64,000 bases of DNA from an uncultured Pseudomonadota bacterium. Its GTDB lineage: Bacteria; Pseudomonadota; Gammaproteobacteria; Methylococcales; Methylomonadaceae. Position 1 is the stretch's first letter, and each line of letters begins with the position of its first letter. Of the stretch, positions 11,744 to 22,968 are shown piece after piece. The stretch is from contig CAINHO010000030.1 in assembly GCA_903848935.1 (NCBI GenBank), positions 62,001-126,000 of the forward strand. The letters run 5' to 3'. Below the pieces are notes generated by a model, which saw only the letters and a list, made by a program, of their open reading frames with translations, ran no database searches and was not told the DNA's origin. The position numbers and the translations under genes are program-made.

Positions 11744-12391
11744 ATGAACAATAATCAGTGGAAAATCCAATCTAAAGACGTTTTAAACGCCAGCCCAGTC
11801 ATGCCAGTGATGGTCATTCAAGATTTAGAAAACGCTGTGCCGTTAGCGAAAGCTCTTGTTGCTGGTGGCATTCGCGTTTTAGAAATTACGTTACGCACCA
11901 CTGTGGCATTAGAAGCGATTCGTCAAATCAGCCAAGAAGTTCCTGAAGCAATTGTCGGCGCAGGCACAATTTTAACGCCAGAACAATTGAAAGCGGCTGA
12001 AGAAGCGGGGGCTGTTTTTGCAATCAGCCCAGGTTTAACGCCACTTTTATTAGCCGCTGCACAAAAAAGTTCGATTGCGTTAATTCCAGGAATTTCGAGT
12101 TTGTCAGAATTGATGCTCGGCATGGAATACGGTTTAGACCATTTCAAATTTTTCCCAGCTGAAAATGCGGGTGGCATTCCAATGTTAAAAGCCATCGCCG
12201 GGCCAATTCCACAAGTGACATTTTGCCCAACTGGCGGCATTTCATTAGCGAATTACAACGATTATTTAAAACTTAGTAACGTCGCTTGCGTAGGCGGTTC
12301 ATGGCTTGCACCGGCTGATGTCGTGAAAAACAAAGATTGGGCGAAAGTCACTGAACTTGCTCAACAAGCGATTGCTGGCGTAAATCGTTAA
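11744..12391 (+). CDS. eda: KDPG/KHG aldolase (Entner-Doudoroff)
   Basis: [39 protein letters not shown]; start corrected to ATG 11744. Confidence 0.93.
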   Translation: MNNNQWKIQSKDVLNASPVMPVMVIQDLENAVPLAKALVAGGIRVLEITLRTTVALEAIRQISQEVPEAIVGAGTILTPEQLKAAEEAGAVFAISPGLTPLLLAAAQKSSIALIPGISSLSELMLGMEYGLDHFKFFPAENAGGIPMLKAIAGPIPQVTFCPTGGISLANYNDYLKLSNVACVGGSWLAPADVVKNKDWAKVTELAQQAIAGVNR

Positions 12392-12408
12392 TCCAAAAAG
12401 TGGGCTTT

Positions 12409-12442
12409 AAGGGCAAGTATCCTTGAATGGGTGCTTGCCCTT
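12409..12442 (+). terminator. Rho-independent terminator after eda
   Basis: AAGGGCAAG...CTTGCCCTT hairpin. Confidence 0.75.
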
Positions 12443-12473
12443 ATATTTGTAAAATTACAATCGAGAAAAAATC

Positions 12474-13769
12474 ATGACCCAAACACGCACACTTACTTTG
12501 CTCGACGAGAATTCACAGCTGCTGTGTGAATTACCCGTTTTGAAAGGCACAATCGGGCCAGACGTTATCGATGTTCAAGCCTTGTACAAAAAAACAGGAA
12601 TGTTTACTTACGACCCCGGTTTCACGTCAACGGCAAGTTGTGCATCGGATATTACTTATATCGACGGCGAAAAAGGCATTTTGTTATATCGTGGTTATCC
12701 GATTGAGCAACTCGCCGAACGTGGTACATTTTTAGAAGTGTGTCATTTATTGCTGCACAGTGAATTGCCTACGCCTGGAGAATTAACCGCGTTTGAGCAA
12801 AATATCACCATGCACACGATGGTGCATGACCAATTGACCAATTTTTTCAAAGGTTTCCGCCGCGATGCACATCCGATGGCGATTATGGTCGGCGTGGTCG
12901 GTGCGTTATCGGCTTTTTATCATGACGCACTCGATATTACCTCTAAAAAAGACCGCGATTTAAGTGCGATTCGGTTGATTGCGAAAGTGCCGACGATTGT
13001 AGCGATGTGTTACAAATACAGCATCGGTTTGCCGTTTATGTATCCGAATAACAAATTAAGCTACGTCGAAAACTTCATGCGAATGATGTTCGCCACGCCG
13101 TGTGATGATTACGTTCCGAATCCTGTTTTGGTTCATGCGTTAGAGCGTATTTTGATTTTGCACGCCGATCATGAACAAAATGCGTCAACTTCGACTGTGC
13201 GTTTGGCGGGTTCAAGTGGCGCGAATCCTTATGCCTGTATTACAGCGGGCATTGCTTGTTTATGGGGTGCGGCACACGGTGGCGCGAATGAAGCCGTGTT
13301 AAATATGTTGAAACAAATTGGTGACGTGTCCGAAATCCCAAAATTTATCGCGCGTGCGAAAGATAAAAACGATCCGTTCCGTTTGATGGGTTTTGGACAT
13401 CGCGTTTATAAAAACTACGATCCGCGTGCAAAATTGATGCGAGCGACATGTTACGAAGTGTTGGAAGAACTCGGTTTGCACGATGATAAATTATTCAAAC
13501 TCGCGTTAGCTCTCGAACAATTTGCGTTAGAAGATTCGTATTTTATTGAGAAAAAACTCTATCCAAACGTCGATTTTTATTCGGGTATTGTGTTGCACGC
13601 GCTGGGAATTCCGACAAATATGTTCACCGCGATTTTCGCAATGGGACGCACGATTGGCTGGATTGCTCATTGGGACGAAATGATTTCTGATCCTGAACAA
13701 CGCATTGGTCGTCCACGTCAGTTATTTGTCGGTGCAACGCAACGCGATTTACCGCCTCAACATCGTTAA
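12474..13769 (+). CDS. gltA: Type II citrate synthase
   Basis: [62 protein letters not shown]. Confidence 0.95.
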   Translation: MTQTRTLTLLDENSQLLCELPVLKGTIGPDVIDVQALYKKTGMFTYDPGFTSTASCASDITYIDGEKGILLYRGYPIEQLAERGTFLEVCHLLLHSELPTPGELTAFEQNITMHTMVHDQLTNFFKGFRRDAHPMAIMVGVVGALSAFYHDALDITSKKDRDLSAIRLIAKVPTIVAMCYKYSIGLPFMYPNNKLSYVENFMRMMFATPCDDYVPNPVLVHALERILILHADHEQNASTSTVRLAGSSGANPYACITAGIACLWGAAHGGANEAVLNMLKQIGDVSEIPKFIARAKDKNDPFRLMGFGHRVYKNYDPRAKLMRATCYEVLEELGLHDDKLFKLALALEQFALEDSYFIEKKLYPNVDFYSGIVLHALGIPTNMFTAIFAMGRTIGWIAHWDEMISDPEQRIGRPRQLFVGATQRDLPPQHR

Positions 13770-14678
<909 letters not shown>

Positions 14679-14707
14679 ACCCCCACATTATTCACCACCG
14701 CACTCAG

Positions 14708-14785
14708 CTAACGTTCAATCAAAAATTCAACATTAACGGGTGCAGCGGTGAGTAATTCATCGCCCCAATGTTGTACTGTTTCAAA
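14708..14785 (-). pseudogene. Short gene remnant (C-terminal coding fragment FETVQHWGDELLTAAPVNVEFLIER*)
   Basis: Protein-like 25-codon stretch ending in TAG, preceded by an in-frame TAA, no start; family not identified. Confidence 0.3.
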
Positions 14786-14805
14786 TTAACGCATTGACTG
14801 GAAGT

Positions 14806-15204
14806 TTAAGCGTATTCTTGAATCGGTAATTCCATAATCCCGTCCATTTCAACGCCCGCATTTTTTGGCAATGCTGCCACGCCAATCGCCGCGCGTGCTG
14901 GATAAGGTTCATCAAAATAACGCCCCATGATTTCATTCACAATCGGAAAATGTGCCAAATCGGTTAAAAAAACATTCAATTTCACGATGTCATTTAAATT
15001 GCCGCCCGCCGCATGAGCCACCGCTTGGATATTTTCAAAAACTTGCGTAATTTCCGCAATAATGTCGCCTTCCACCATCATCATCGTCGCGGGAACGAGT
15101 GGAATTTGACCCGATAAATAAACGGTGTGATTCACTTTCACGGCTTGGGAATAAGTGCCAATCGCTTGCGGTGCAAGGACTGTGTGGATAATTTCTTTCG
15201 TCAT
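14806..15204 (-). CDS. ridA: RidA/YjgF/TdcF family enamine/imine deaminase
   Basis: [42 protein letters not shown]. Confidence 0.93.
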   Translation of the reverse strand: MTKEIIHTVLAPQAIGTYSQAVKVNHTVYLSGQIPLVPATMMMVEGDIIAEITQVFENIQAVAHAAGGNLNDIVKLNVFLTDLAHFPIVNEIMGRYFDEPYPARAAIGVAALPKNAGVEMDGIMELPIQEYA

Positions 15205-15231
15205 CTTTAGGTTTCCTCTATGTATAAAAAA

Positions 15232-16425
15232 TTAAAAAGTGGATTCAACGAGTAACTGCTGAAAAGCGGTAAATAATTTTGCCATGTACGCGGGTTTATA
15301 AGGAAATAAATCAACTGGATCAATCGCGTGAACAATCATGCAGCTGTCGATTTCAAAAATCAGCAATTCGCCATCGGGCGTTTCGCTGCAATCAATCCCT
15401 AAATAATCCAAACCCGTGCGTTCATAAATTATTTTGAAAGCAGCAGCGTGTTTTTTAGCAAACGTGTCGTCAAAATCGAGCATTGCTTGCGCTTCTTCGG
15501 CACGTTTTGCGGCATCTTCCGCCATTCCAGCATTCAAATAATGAATCATCCAATGCTCAGAAATTGCCAAATGCGCTAAAAACGGTTGCCCTGAAATTAG
15601 CACCACGCGATATTTGCGAAATAACCCGTCAGCATTACGATAATCGACAAATTTCGCCACGAAAAACTCGTTATAACATTGCCGTTCAACGTAATCATTT
15701 AAGGCGGGTTGCGATTCTATTTTTTCTAAATCATGACCGGCGTGCGAATCAACTGGGCGAATAATTAACGGATAATCAAAATTTTCTGGTTGGATATTTT
15801 CAGCCAAATAACGCACAGTTTCTGGCATCAAAATTCCTGCCACGTTCGCCAATAATTGACACGCCGCATCACGCGACATTTTAGTAATGCGTTCGGGTTT
15901 ATTCAGAACTGGTTTGTTCCATTTTATCAAAAGTGGTTCGAGTTGTTTTAACAGCGACAAATTTTCTTCAGATTCGGCAATCGCTACGAATAACACATCG
16001 TGTTCAGGCAAATCTTCATTCAACGCGCCCGCCACCGTGAACAAGTCCTCGGTCACATAAAACTGTGTCAATTCAATGCTCGAATTTTCGAGCAAAAATT
16101 CAATCGGTGTATTCGCCATCAAATCGCCAGCACTCATTAACGCTAACACCCGCATGGTCGGATTTTCTACAGACTGTGTGTAAGTACGTTGTAAAACAAT
16201 CGCTTCGGCTTGCATTTGCAACGCGAGTTCCCGATTTCCACATAATTGCAAAACCGTCGCCAAATCCATCAACGCATTCGCTTCGTGATGATTTTCAGCC
16301 GATTTTTCAATTAACATTTGTCCGAGCGGCGTAATATCAATGCCTGCGTGCGCTAATCGCATCAATTCCACTAAACCAATAAAAGGGGTTTGTGTCAGCG
16401 TGTTTAAATCTAAAGTAGGTTTCAT
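15232..16425 (-). CDS. TPR-like N-terminal region plus ATP-grasp (RimK-like) domain protein
   Basis: N-term helical repeat (MDLATVLQLCGNRELALQMQAEAIVLQ), C-term ATP-grasp-like YPLIIRPVDSHAGHDLEKI ... FRKYRVVLISGQPFLAHLAIS ... LDYLGIDCSETPDGELLIFEID. Confidence 0.75.
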   Translation of the reverse strand: MKPTLDLNTLTQTPFIGLVELMRLAHAGIDITPLGQMLIEKSAENHHEANALMDLATVLQLCGNRELALQMQAEAIVLQRTYTQSVENPTMRVLALMSAGDLMANTPIEFLLENSSIELTQFYVTEDLFTVAGALNEDLPEHDVLFVAIAESEENLSLLKQLEPLLIKWNKPVLNKPERITKMSRDAACQLLANVAGILMPETVRYLAENIQPENFDYPLIIRPVDSHAGHDLEKIESQPALNDYVERQCYNEFFVAKFVDYRNADGLFRKYRVVLISGQPFLAHLAISEHWMIHYLNAGMAEDAAKRAEEAQAMLDFDDTFAKKHAAAFKIIYERTGLDYLGIDCSETPDGELLIFEIDSCMIVHAIDPVDLFPYKPAYMAKLFTAFQQLLVESTF

Positions 16426-16446
16426 AAATTATTTTTCAAGTAGTTT

Positions 16447-16860
16447 TTAAGTCGCGTCTTTTTTCAAAATGGCAGATGAATAACGCAAAAAATCGTCTAA
16501 ATGTTGCGTAATCACATTCACCGTTATCACAAGCTGCAACTTTTTGTAATCATGCACGGCGATATTCCGAAATCCAACCATGCGTTTCATCGTTTCTGCC
16601 AATTCTGAATCTATCCAATGGGCTTGCGCTAATAGTGTAAACACATCACGCGAACTTTGCGGCACGCCTAAATTGTCACGTCGAATCAAATGTTGTCCCA
16701 TATCTAATGCGGCTTCACACGCGCGTTGAATGTTCAAAATCGCCGCATCTTGGCGGGTGAAATTAGTTGCAAAACTTTCGGGTTCGCTGTCGTATTCTTC
16801 CCGAACCCGCACCACACAACGTTCAATTGTATCGGCTTTGTTAATTAAAACATCATCCAT
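16447..16860 (-). CDS. hepT: HepT-like HEPN-domain RNase toxin (DUF86)
   Basis: RNIAVHDY = RX4HXY catalytic motif; paired with MNT nucleotidyltransferase with overlapping start/stop. Confidence 0.85.
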   Translation of the reverse strand: MDDVLINKADTIERCVVRVREEYDSEPESFATNFTRQDAAILNIQRACEAALDMGQHLIRRDNLGVPQSSRDVFTLLAQAHWIDSELAETMKRMVGFRNIAVHDYKKLQLVITVNVITQHLDDFLRYSSAILKKDAT

Positions 16861-17239
16861 AAATACGCCCTCGTTGCTGAATATCGGCTAATAAAGCGGC
16901 GCGTGCTTCATCGAATTCCAGTTTTTCACTGAGAACAAAACACTCGAATAAACCTGCTTCCAATTCTCGCGCCCATAAACGCCGCCCAGTTTGTAAAATT
17001 TGATATTGCATCACGGTGGAAGCCGCTCGCATATCCAATAAATCCACGTCACAACCGGCGATTTCTGCCAAATCACTCGCCACCTCCCAAAGTCGTAATG
17101 GTTCCGCATAACCGGCAACTAAGATGGCTAAATCTAAATCACTGTCAGCGTTCGCCGTGCCGTTGACCCGACTGCCGAAAGCGTAAATTGCTAATGCGTT
17201 GGGAAATGCGATGTGAATAAGATCGCAAAGATTTTTCAT
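16853..17239 (-). CDS. mntA: MntA-like minimal nucleotidyltransferase antitoxin
   Basis: GSRVNGTANADSDLDLAIL = GSX10DXD motif; ATG at 17239 overlaps upstream stop (ATGA). Confidence 0.85.
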   Translation of the reverse strand: MKNLCDLIHIAFPNALAIYAFGSRVNGTANADSDLDLAILVAGYAEPLRLWEVASDLAEIAGCDVDLLDMRAASTVMQYQILQTGRRLWARELEAGLFECFVLSEKLEFDEARAALLADIQQRGRIYG

Positions 17240-18633
17240 CTCAAGCCGCGCCCACAAGACAACGTTGCCGCAATCAAAATATCAATATCATTTTCAGTCG
17301 TGCGGTGATTCACAATGGCGGCACGAATCGCCACCTGTCCATTTAACGTTGTCGAAGACGGCGCGACAATTCCCGACTCTTGCAATCGAATCACGATTTC
17401 AGTATTTACACGATTTGCATCGTCGCAACGATAACGAAAACACACGATATTTAATGCGACGGGCGCGAGCAATTCTAAATCAGGTGACGTTTCAATTTCA
17501 CGTTTTAGATATTGCGCCAATTCACAAGTATGCGCGACAACTTGACCCAGTTTTTCTTTGCCATAAACGCTCAAAGTGAACCACGTTTTTAAAGCCCGAA
17601 AACCGCGTGATAAATCCAAACCTAAATCGCACGCCCACGGTGAATTTGCTGACAACCCGCGTTCTTGACGTTGTAAATAAGCGGCAGGTGAAGCGAAGGT
17701 TTTTTGATGAATGTCGCCATCTCGAACCAATACAAACCCCGCATCATAAGGCACTTGTCCCCATTTATGAAAATCGAAGGCTATCGAATCGGCACGTTCA
17801 ATTCCCACTAAACGTGGTGCAATTTCGGGTGCTAGCATTGCCAACGCGCCAAACGCGCCATCGATATGAAACCAAACATTTTCACGCTGACACAACGCGG
17901 CAATTTTTTGTAAATCGTCAATCGCGCCAACGTCCACCGTTCCAATGGTTGCCACGACTAAAAATGGCATTTTACCTGCGTCTTTGTCCGCAATAATCGC
18001 TGCTTCCAGTGCAACAACATCGATTTCGTAATTTGAATTAACAGGAATTTTCCGCAAAGAATTTGTACCAATGCCAGAAATATCGAGAGCTTGCGCGACG
18101 CTGACGTGTGCAGCGGTTGACGTGTAAGCAGCTAATTGTTCGCCGTGATTTGTTTTGGATTTTGCACACAAACACCCAATCAAATTTGCCATCGACGTTC
18201 CCGTGACAAACAAACCGCTTGCCGTTTCAGGAAAACCAAATAAATCGCGTACCCAACGCATGACTTGGCGTTCAATTTCGACCGGAGCTTGATTACGTCC
18301 GCCGAGATTTGCATTCAATCCCGCCGCAAGCATTTCTGCCATCATACCAACTGGCGTGCCGCCGCCGTGAACCCAACCCATAAAACGCGGATGCGCGTTG
18401 CCGACGGCATAAGGCAAAATGTTTTGCATGAAATCGGAGTGAGCTTCGACTAAGGTTTTTTCAGTCAATGGCTGACGCAAATGTGCTTGAACGTCAGCAG
18501 GCATCGGTTGCCACACATCGCGCGAATTCAAACCTTCGGTGTAATCCAACATATCATCGAGCATCTGATGCGCTTGTTTACGAAACGCCGTCCAATCTTG
18601 TGGGTCTAAAGATTTGCCAGCGGTTTCAAACAT
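17236..18633 (-). CDS. PLP-dependent group II amino-acid decarboxylase
   Basis: HPRFMGWVHGGGTPVGMMAEMLAAGLNANLGG, FHIDGAFGALA, DFHKWGQVPYDAG (PLP-Lys). Confidence 0.88.
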   Translation of the reverse strand: MFETAGKSLDPQDWTAFRKQAHQMLDDMLDYTEGLNSRDVWQPMPADVQAHLRQPLTEKTLVEAHSDFMQNILPYAVGNAHPRFMGWVHGGGTPVGMMAEMLAAGLNANLGGRNQAPVEIERQVMRWVRDLFGFPETASGLFVTGTSMANLIGCLCAKSKTNHGEQLAAYTSTAAHVSVAQALDISGIGTNSLRKIPVNSNYEIDVVALEAAIIADKDAGKMPFLVVATIGTVDVGAIDDLQKIAALCQRENVWFHIDGAFGALAMLAPEIAPRLVGIERADSIAFDFHKWGQVPYDAGFVLVRDGDIHQKTFASPAAYLQRQERGLSANSPWACDLGLDLSRGFRALKTWFTLSVYGKEKLGQVVAHTCELAQYLKREIETSPDLELLAPVALNIVCFRYRCDDANRVNTEIVIRLQESGIVAPSSTTLNGQVAIRAAIVNHRTTENDIDILIAATLSCGRGLR

Positions 18634-19105
18634 CGTCGCGCCATTGACTATAAGGATTTCGCGCTAAATTATTATTGTAATAACGCACATCTTGCGTCAC
18701 TTCCGCACCAACCCAATCGGGTTTTACAAAGGTTTCGTCCAGCGCGTCTAATTCGATTTCAGCCACAATCAAGCCCGCATTTTCGCCGTCGAATTCGTCA
18801 ATTTCCCACAAATTATTTTCGTGCGTGACGAAGTGGCGTGTTTTTTCAATGACGGGTTTTAAACACAAATTATTCAGAATTTCATGCGCGTCATAAAGTG
18901 GAATTTCGTATTCATATTCATGGCGTTGCGTGCCAATAGTCGCACTTTTGATATTCAGCCACGCTTGTTTGTCGCTGATTCGGACACGAATCGAACTGGT
19001 CGCTTGCGAACTCAAATAACCTTGTTTGTAAATGACAGAATGGCTGACGTGTTCACGCCAGCCATCGTTTGCAGGTAAAAATTTGTGTTCGATTTCAATT
19101 GCCAT
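18626..19105 (-). CDS. CYTH domain protein (triphosphatase-like)
   Basis: EIEHKFLP N-terminal EXEXK motif and later charged strands; overlaps decarboxylase start. Confidence 0.85.
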   Translation of the reverse strand: MAIEIEHKFLPANDGWREHVSHSVIYKQGYLSSQATSSIRVRISDKQAWLNIKSATIGTQRHEYEYEIPLYDAHEILNNLCLKPVIEKTRHFVTHENNLWEIDEFDGENAGLIVAEIELDALDETFVKPDWVGAEVTQDVRYYNNNLARNPYSQWRDDV

Positions 19106-19114
19106 ATTGCAAAC

Positions 19115-19348
19115 CTAACGCGAATGACTGCCGTCACAATACGGTGCGGTGCCCGTTTTACCGCACGCACATAAATAAGCCGTTTTGGATTCTTCAGCGA
19201 CAAATTTTAATGAGCGTTTTTCAGTGTCAGCGGTTTTGTGTGTGCCGTCACAAAGTGGCATCGTGCCGCTTAAACCACAACTGCACCAGCTGTAAGTTTC
19301 GCCTTTTTCAATATCGATAGCGATGGGCGCGTTATATTTTTCAGTCAT
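19115..19348 (-). CDS. CDGSH-type iron-sulfur protein with two CDGSH motifs
   Basis: WCSCGLSGTMPLCDGTHK and YLCACGKTGTAPYCDGSH. Confidence 0.92.
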   Translation of the reverse strand: MTEKYNAPIAIDIEKGETYSWCSCGLSGTMPLCDGTHKTADTEKRSLKFVAEESKTAYLCACGKTGTAPYCDGSHSR

Positions 19349-19469
19349 TTTGATTTTTTTAGTAAGAAATTTAAGAGTGCGTAAATTATAAGGCAAATCT
19401 TGATTGAATTACCGGATTACGCGAGGTTGCCAACATCCTCCACTCGAAAGCAGAGGTGTTTGCGATATT

Positions 19470-20120
19470 TTAAGCAGATACGACCTGAACAAAAAAAGAA
19501 AGTCCTTCCGTTGAAGCATCAACATTGCCGTCTGCATCCGTGATATTCCACGAAGATAAAACGCTGCATGGATACGCCGGTGCGGTAAATTCAACACTCA
19601 CCGATACCGAATTTCCGACTTTGGTATTTTTAATCGGCACTTCACGCAAGGTCGGTTTCAAACCGCGACACGTTGATAAAATTTTTGATTTTGGTGGGAA
19701 ATACGACGGATCCATCGGCTGATCCATGCACACTAATTTTCGATTAGTCCAAGCCGTTGTACCGGTATTTTTAATTTCCCATGTTTTAGTAAACACAGCA
19801 CCCGTAGCGACACTAGAATTATCAGGCATTGTGACATCACGAATGAACGTCATTTCTGCTACGCTATCTTTGGATTGAATTGCGTTAGTGCGTGGTGATT
19901 CCACTTGATCCAAGACTTGACGCAATAAATAAATGGGATGCACTTGCAGCGCATTCGCAAGATTGACGACGGTTGATAATTTCGCTTGTTCAGTCGCACC
20001 ACTGAATAAATCGTAGAGCGATTGGCGTGAAATATGAGTTTGTTGAGCCAGTGCCGTAATGCTCAAACCTAATTCTTTTGCGCGAGTTCTAATATATTTA
20101 GCAAATTCTTCTTTTTGCAT
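19470..20120 (-). CDS. XRE-family HTH protein fused to C-terminal NBR1-type Ig-like domain
   Basis: N-term HTH (LSITALAQQTHISRQSLYDLFSG); C-term FTKTWEIKNTGTTAW ... SVSVEFTAPAYPCSVLSSWNITDADGN ... FFVQV, typical of NBR1 central-domain repeats. Confidence 0.75.
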   Translation of the reverse strand: MQKEEFAKYIRTRAKELGLSITALAQQTHISRQSLYDLFSGATEQAKLSTVVNLANALQVHPIYLLRQVLDQVESPRTNAIQSKDSVAEMTFIRDVTMPDNSSVATGAVFTKTWEIKNTGTTAWTNRKLVCMDQPMDPSYFPPKSKILSTCRGLKPTLREVPIKNTKVGNSVSVSVEFTAPAYPCSVLSSWNITDADGNVDASTEGLSFFVQVVSA

Positions 20121-20329
20121 GGTTAAAGTCTTTAATCCTAAATCGAATGATAAGTTGAAGTCATACGATGCAATAAAGTTGTCACAATGTCAAAGTGAAC
20201 TGACTTAAAAATGAATCTTCATGTGCGGACAACGTCATTCATTACAAAATAAAATTTAATGTAAATACTACGGTTATTATTCTATAATTATGTTTTATTT
20301 GATAAATTTTAAACAACGGTATTTGAATT

Positions 20330-22852
20330 ATGGCAGCAGTGATGGAAGAGAAAACGTTTCGAGGTTTGCGCGAAGTGGCATTATTGAGCGTGGTTGCCGG
20401 TGCTTTATTTTTTCTCATTTCACTTCTCACGTTCAATAACGACGATGCCGGTTGGACACACAGTGGTTCGGTGCAAACTATCTCCAATGCGTGCGGCGTA
20501 TTTGGTGCATGGCTGGCGGATTTTATACTCAGTTTTTTTGGGCTATGCGCTTACACCTTCCCATTTATTCTCGTGTGGCAAGGCTATCTCACTTACAGTC
20601 AACGTCGCATCGAACAATCACGCACCATGTTAACGCTGCATTGGCTCGGCGCAATTGCCACGATTATTTCTGCCGACGCATTGTTTAATTTTTATTTGTT
20701 ACACACCGGCATTGAATTACCACGCAATGCTGGCGGAATTTTGGGGCAAGAAATTGGTACATTATTAGCGATAGCGTTTGGTAATTCTGGCGCAACGCTA
20801 TTTTTACTGGTGATTTTATTTGCCGGTTTGCGACTAGTCACCGAAATTTCGCTGCTCGCCGTATTAGATTTTATTGGTAAACACAGTTTCGCGCTTGCCG
20901 GTGCGTTTTATCGAAATTTTTTAGATGCCCTGCATCAACACGCATCTAAACCTACCACGTTGCAATTGGTCAATGAATCCGAAAAGCCCGTGGCTCGCAA
21001 AAAAAATCTTCCAAAAACAAAACCCGTCGAAGAATTTTTTGATGCCGAAGATGCCGACTTCGATGAATTATTGGGTGAATTTGAAGACGAAGAAGAACCG
21101 GTAGCTGAAAAAAAAACAGTAAAAAAAGCCAAGCCGAAATCTGCGCCCGCGCAATTAGATACAGTCGAAAAAATCGATAAGCCGGCAAAAACGCCACTCA
21201 GCAAAAAGTTCGATAAATTAGTCGAAACTGTCAAACACGTTAAAACAGAAGTCATTGAACACGCTGAAAAAGCCGTCGAGAAAATAGCGACAGTTGAAAA
21301 GAAAACGCCTAAAAAATCCGCTGAAAAGAAACCAAAAGCCGTCGTTTATCCAAAGAAAAATAAATTGCCGACCCTCGAATTGCTCGACGAAATCGACACG
21401 AAAGTCATTGGTTATTCACAAGATGATTTAGAAGATATGTCGCGCCTCGTCGAAGATATTCTGGCGGATTTCAATGTTGCTGTGACGGTAGTCGGTTTTC
21501 ATCCAGGGCCAGTGATTACACGCTTTGAATTGCAACTTGCAGCGGGTGTAAAAGTCAGTCGAATTAGCAGTTTATCGAAAGATTTGGCGCGTTCTTTGTC
21601 GGTCACAAGCGTGCGAATTGTTGAAATTATTCCAGGCAAACCCGTCGTCGGGTTAGAAATTCCAAATCGTGAACGCGAAATGGTGACATTGCGCGAACTG
21701 TTGAAATCCGCCGCGTTTGAAAAATCAAAATCGATGCTGACGTTGGCGATGGGCAAAGATATTGCAGGCATTCCGATTTGCGCGGACTTAGGTAAAATGC
21801 CGCATGCGCTGGTCGCTGGTACTACCGGTTCGGGTAAATCGGTCGCAATTAACACTATGATTTTGAGTTTGTTGTATAAAGCTACGCCGGATCAAGTGCG
21901 CTTAATTATGATTGACCCAAAAATGTTGGAATTGTCGGTTTACGAAGGCATTCCGCATTTGCTTACGCCCGTCGTCACCGATATGAAAGAGGCGAGTAAT
22001 TCGCTACGCTGGGCGGTCGGCGAAATGGAACGACGTTATAAATTGATGTCGAAAATGGGCGTGCGAAATTTAGCCGGTTTTAATCAAGTCATTGAAGACG
22101 CTGCGGAACGGGGCGAAACGATTCGTGACCCGATGTTCCAACAGATTAACCCGCTCGAAGACGACGAAGATTTTCCGACGCTTTCGACTTTGCCGAGCAT
22201 CGTCATTGTCATCGATGAGTTGGCGGACATGATGATGATTGTCGGCAAAAAAGTCGAAGAACTCATTGCGAGATTGGCGCAGAAAGCTCGAGCAGCGGGG
22301 ATTCATCTGATTTTAGCGACGCAACGCCCGTCGGTCGATGTGTTAACGGGGTTGATTAAAGCGAACGTGCCGACACGGATTTCATTTCAAGTGTCGTCGC
22401 GGATTGATTCGCGCACGATTTTAGATCAAGGCGGCGCAGAAACACTGTTGGGAAATGGCGATATGTTATTTTTACCGTCTGGCACGAGTATTCCAATTCG
22501 CGCCCATGGGGCATTTGTCGATGATCACGAAGTGCATCGCGTGGTGGAATTTTTGAAACAAACTGGCCCGACGAATTATCTCAAAGAAATTCTGCAAGAA
22601 AGTTCCGATTCGAGCGATAGTTTTGGAAGCGGTAATGTTCACGGTGGCGGTTCAGAATCCGACCCGTTGTATGATGAAGCGGTGCGGTTTGTGACCGAAT
22701 CCCGCAAAGCCTCGATTTCGAGTGTGCAACGTCGTTTCAAAGTGGGTTACAACCGTGCCGCGACGATGATTGAAGATATGGAAAATGCGGGCGTGGTCAG
22801 TACCGCAGAAAATAATGGCACGCGAACGGTTTTAGCTCCGCCGGTGGGTTAA
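20330..22852 (+). CDS. ftsK: DNA translocase FtsK
   Basis: N-terminal TM segments, K/E-rich linker, [28 protein letters not shown]-terminal winged-helix gamma domain. Confidence 0.96.
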   Translation: MAAVMEEKTFRGLREVALLSVVAGALFFLISLLTFNNDDAGWTHSGSVQTISNACGVFGAWLADFILSFFGLCAYTFPFILVWQGYLTYSQRRIEQSRTMLTLHWLGAIATIISADALFNFYLLHTGIELPRNAGGILGQEIGTLLAIAFGNSGATLFLLVILFAGLRLVTEISLLAVLDFIGKHSFALAGAFYRNFLDALHQHASKPTTLQLVNESEKPVARKKNLPKTKPVEEFFDAEDADFDELLGEFEDEEEPVAEKKTVKKAKPKSAPAQLDTVEKIDKPAKTPLSKKFDKLVETVKHVKTEVIEHAEKAVEKIATVEKKTPKKSAEKKPKAVVYPKKNKLPTLELLDEIDTKVIGYSQDDLEDMSRLVEDILADFNVAVTVVGFHPGPVITRFELQLAAGVKVSRISSLSKDLARSLSVTSVRIVEIIPGKPVVGLEIPNREREMVTLRELLKSAAFEKSKSMLTLAMGKDIAGIPICADLGKMPHALVAGTTGSGKSVAINTMILSLLYKATPDQVRLIMIDPKMLELSVYEGIPHLLTPVVTDMKEASNSLRWAVGEMERRYKLMSKMGVRNLAGFNQVIEDAAERGETIRDPMFQQINPLEDDEDFPTLSTLPSIVIVIDELADMMMIVGKKVEELIARLAQKARAAGIHLILATQRPSVDVLTGLIKANVPTRISFQVSSRIDSRTILDQGGAETLLGNGDMLFLPSGTSIPIRAHGAFVDDHEVHRVVEFLKQTGPTNYLKEILQESSDSSDSFGSGNVHGGGSESDPLYDEAVRFVTESRKASISSVQRRFKVGYNRAATMIEDMENAGVVSTAENNGTRTVLAPPVG

Positions 22853-22908
22853 ATCATGGCGTATGGTTTTTCTGGCTATCTGCACACCGCCGTTTTTGGA
22901 GGAGGTTT

Positions 22909-22968
22909 ATGTTGATGTTAAAAGTAGCTAATATACAGCGTAACAATCAATTTCATAAGGGGTTTTAA
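22909..22968 (+). CDS. Candidate 19-aa small ORF/leader peptide MLMLKVANIQRNNQFHKGF
   Basis: GGAGGAGG Shine-Dalgarno at 22898-22905; TAA stop immediately abuts ATG of 22969 gene; not in supplied track. Confidence 0.35.
   Translation: MLMLKVANIQRNNQFHKGF

Noticed and set aside
20935-21255. Minus-strand ORFs opposite ftsK rich in Ser/Phe
   Set aside because: Complement of the Lys/Glu-rich FtsK linker; composition is a by-product of AAA/GAA codons.
22856-22915. Second sORF MAYGFSGYLHTAVFGGGLC after ftsK
   Set aside because: No SD of its own and overlaps the better-supported sORF at 22909.
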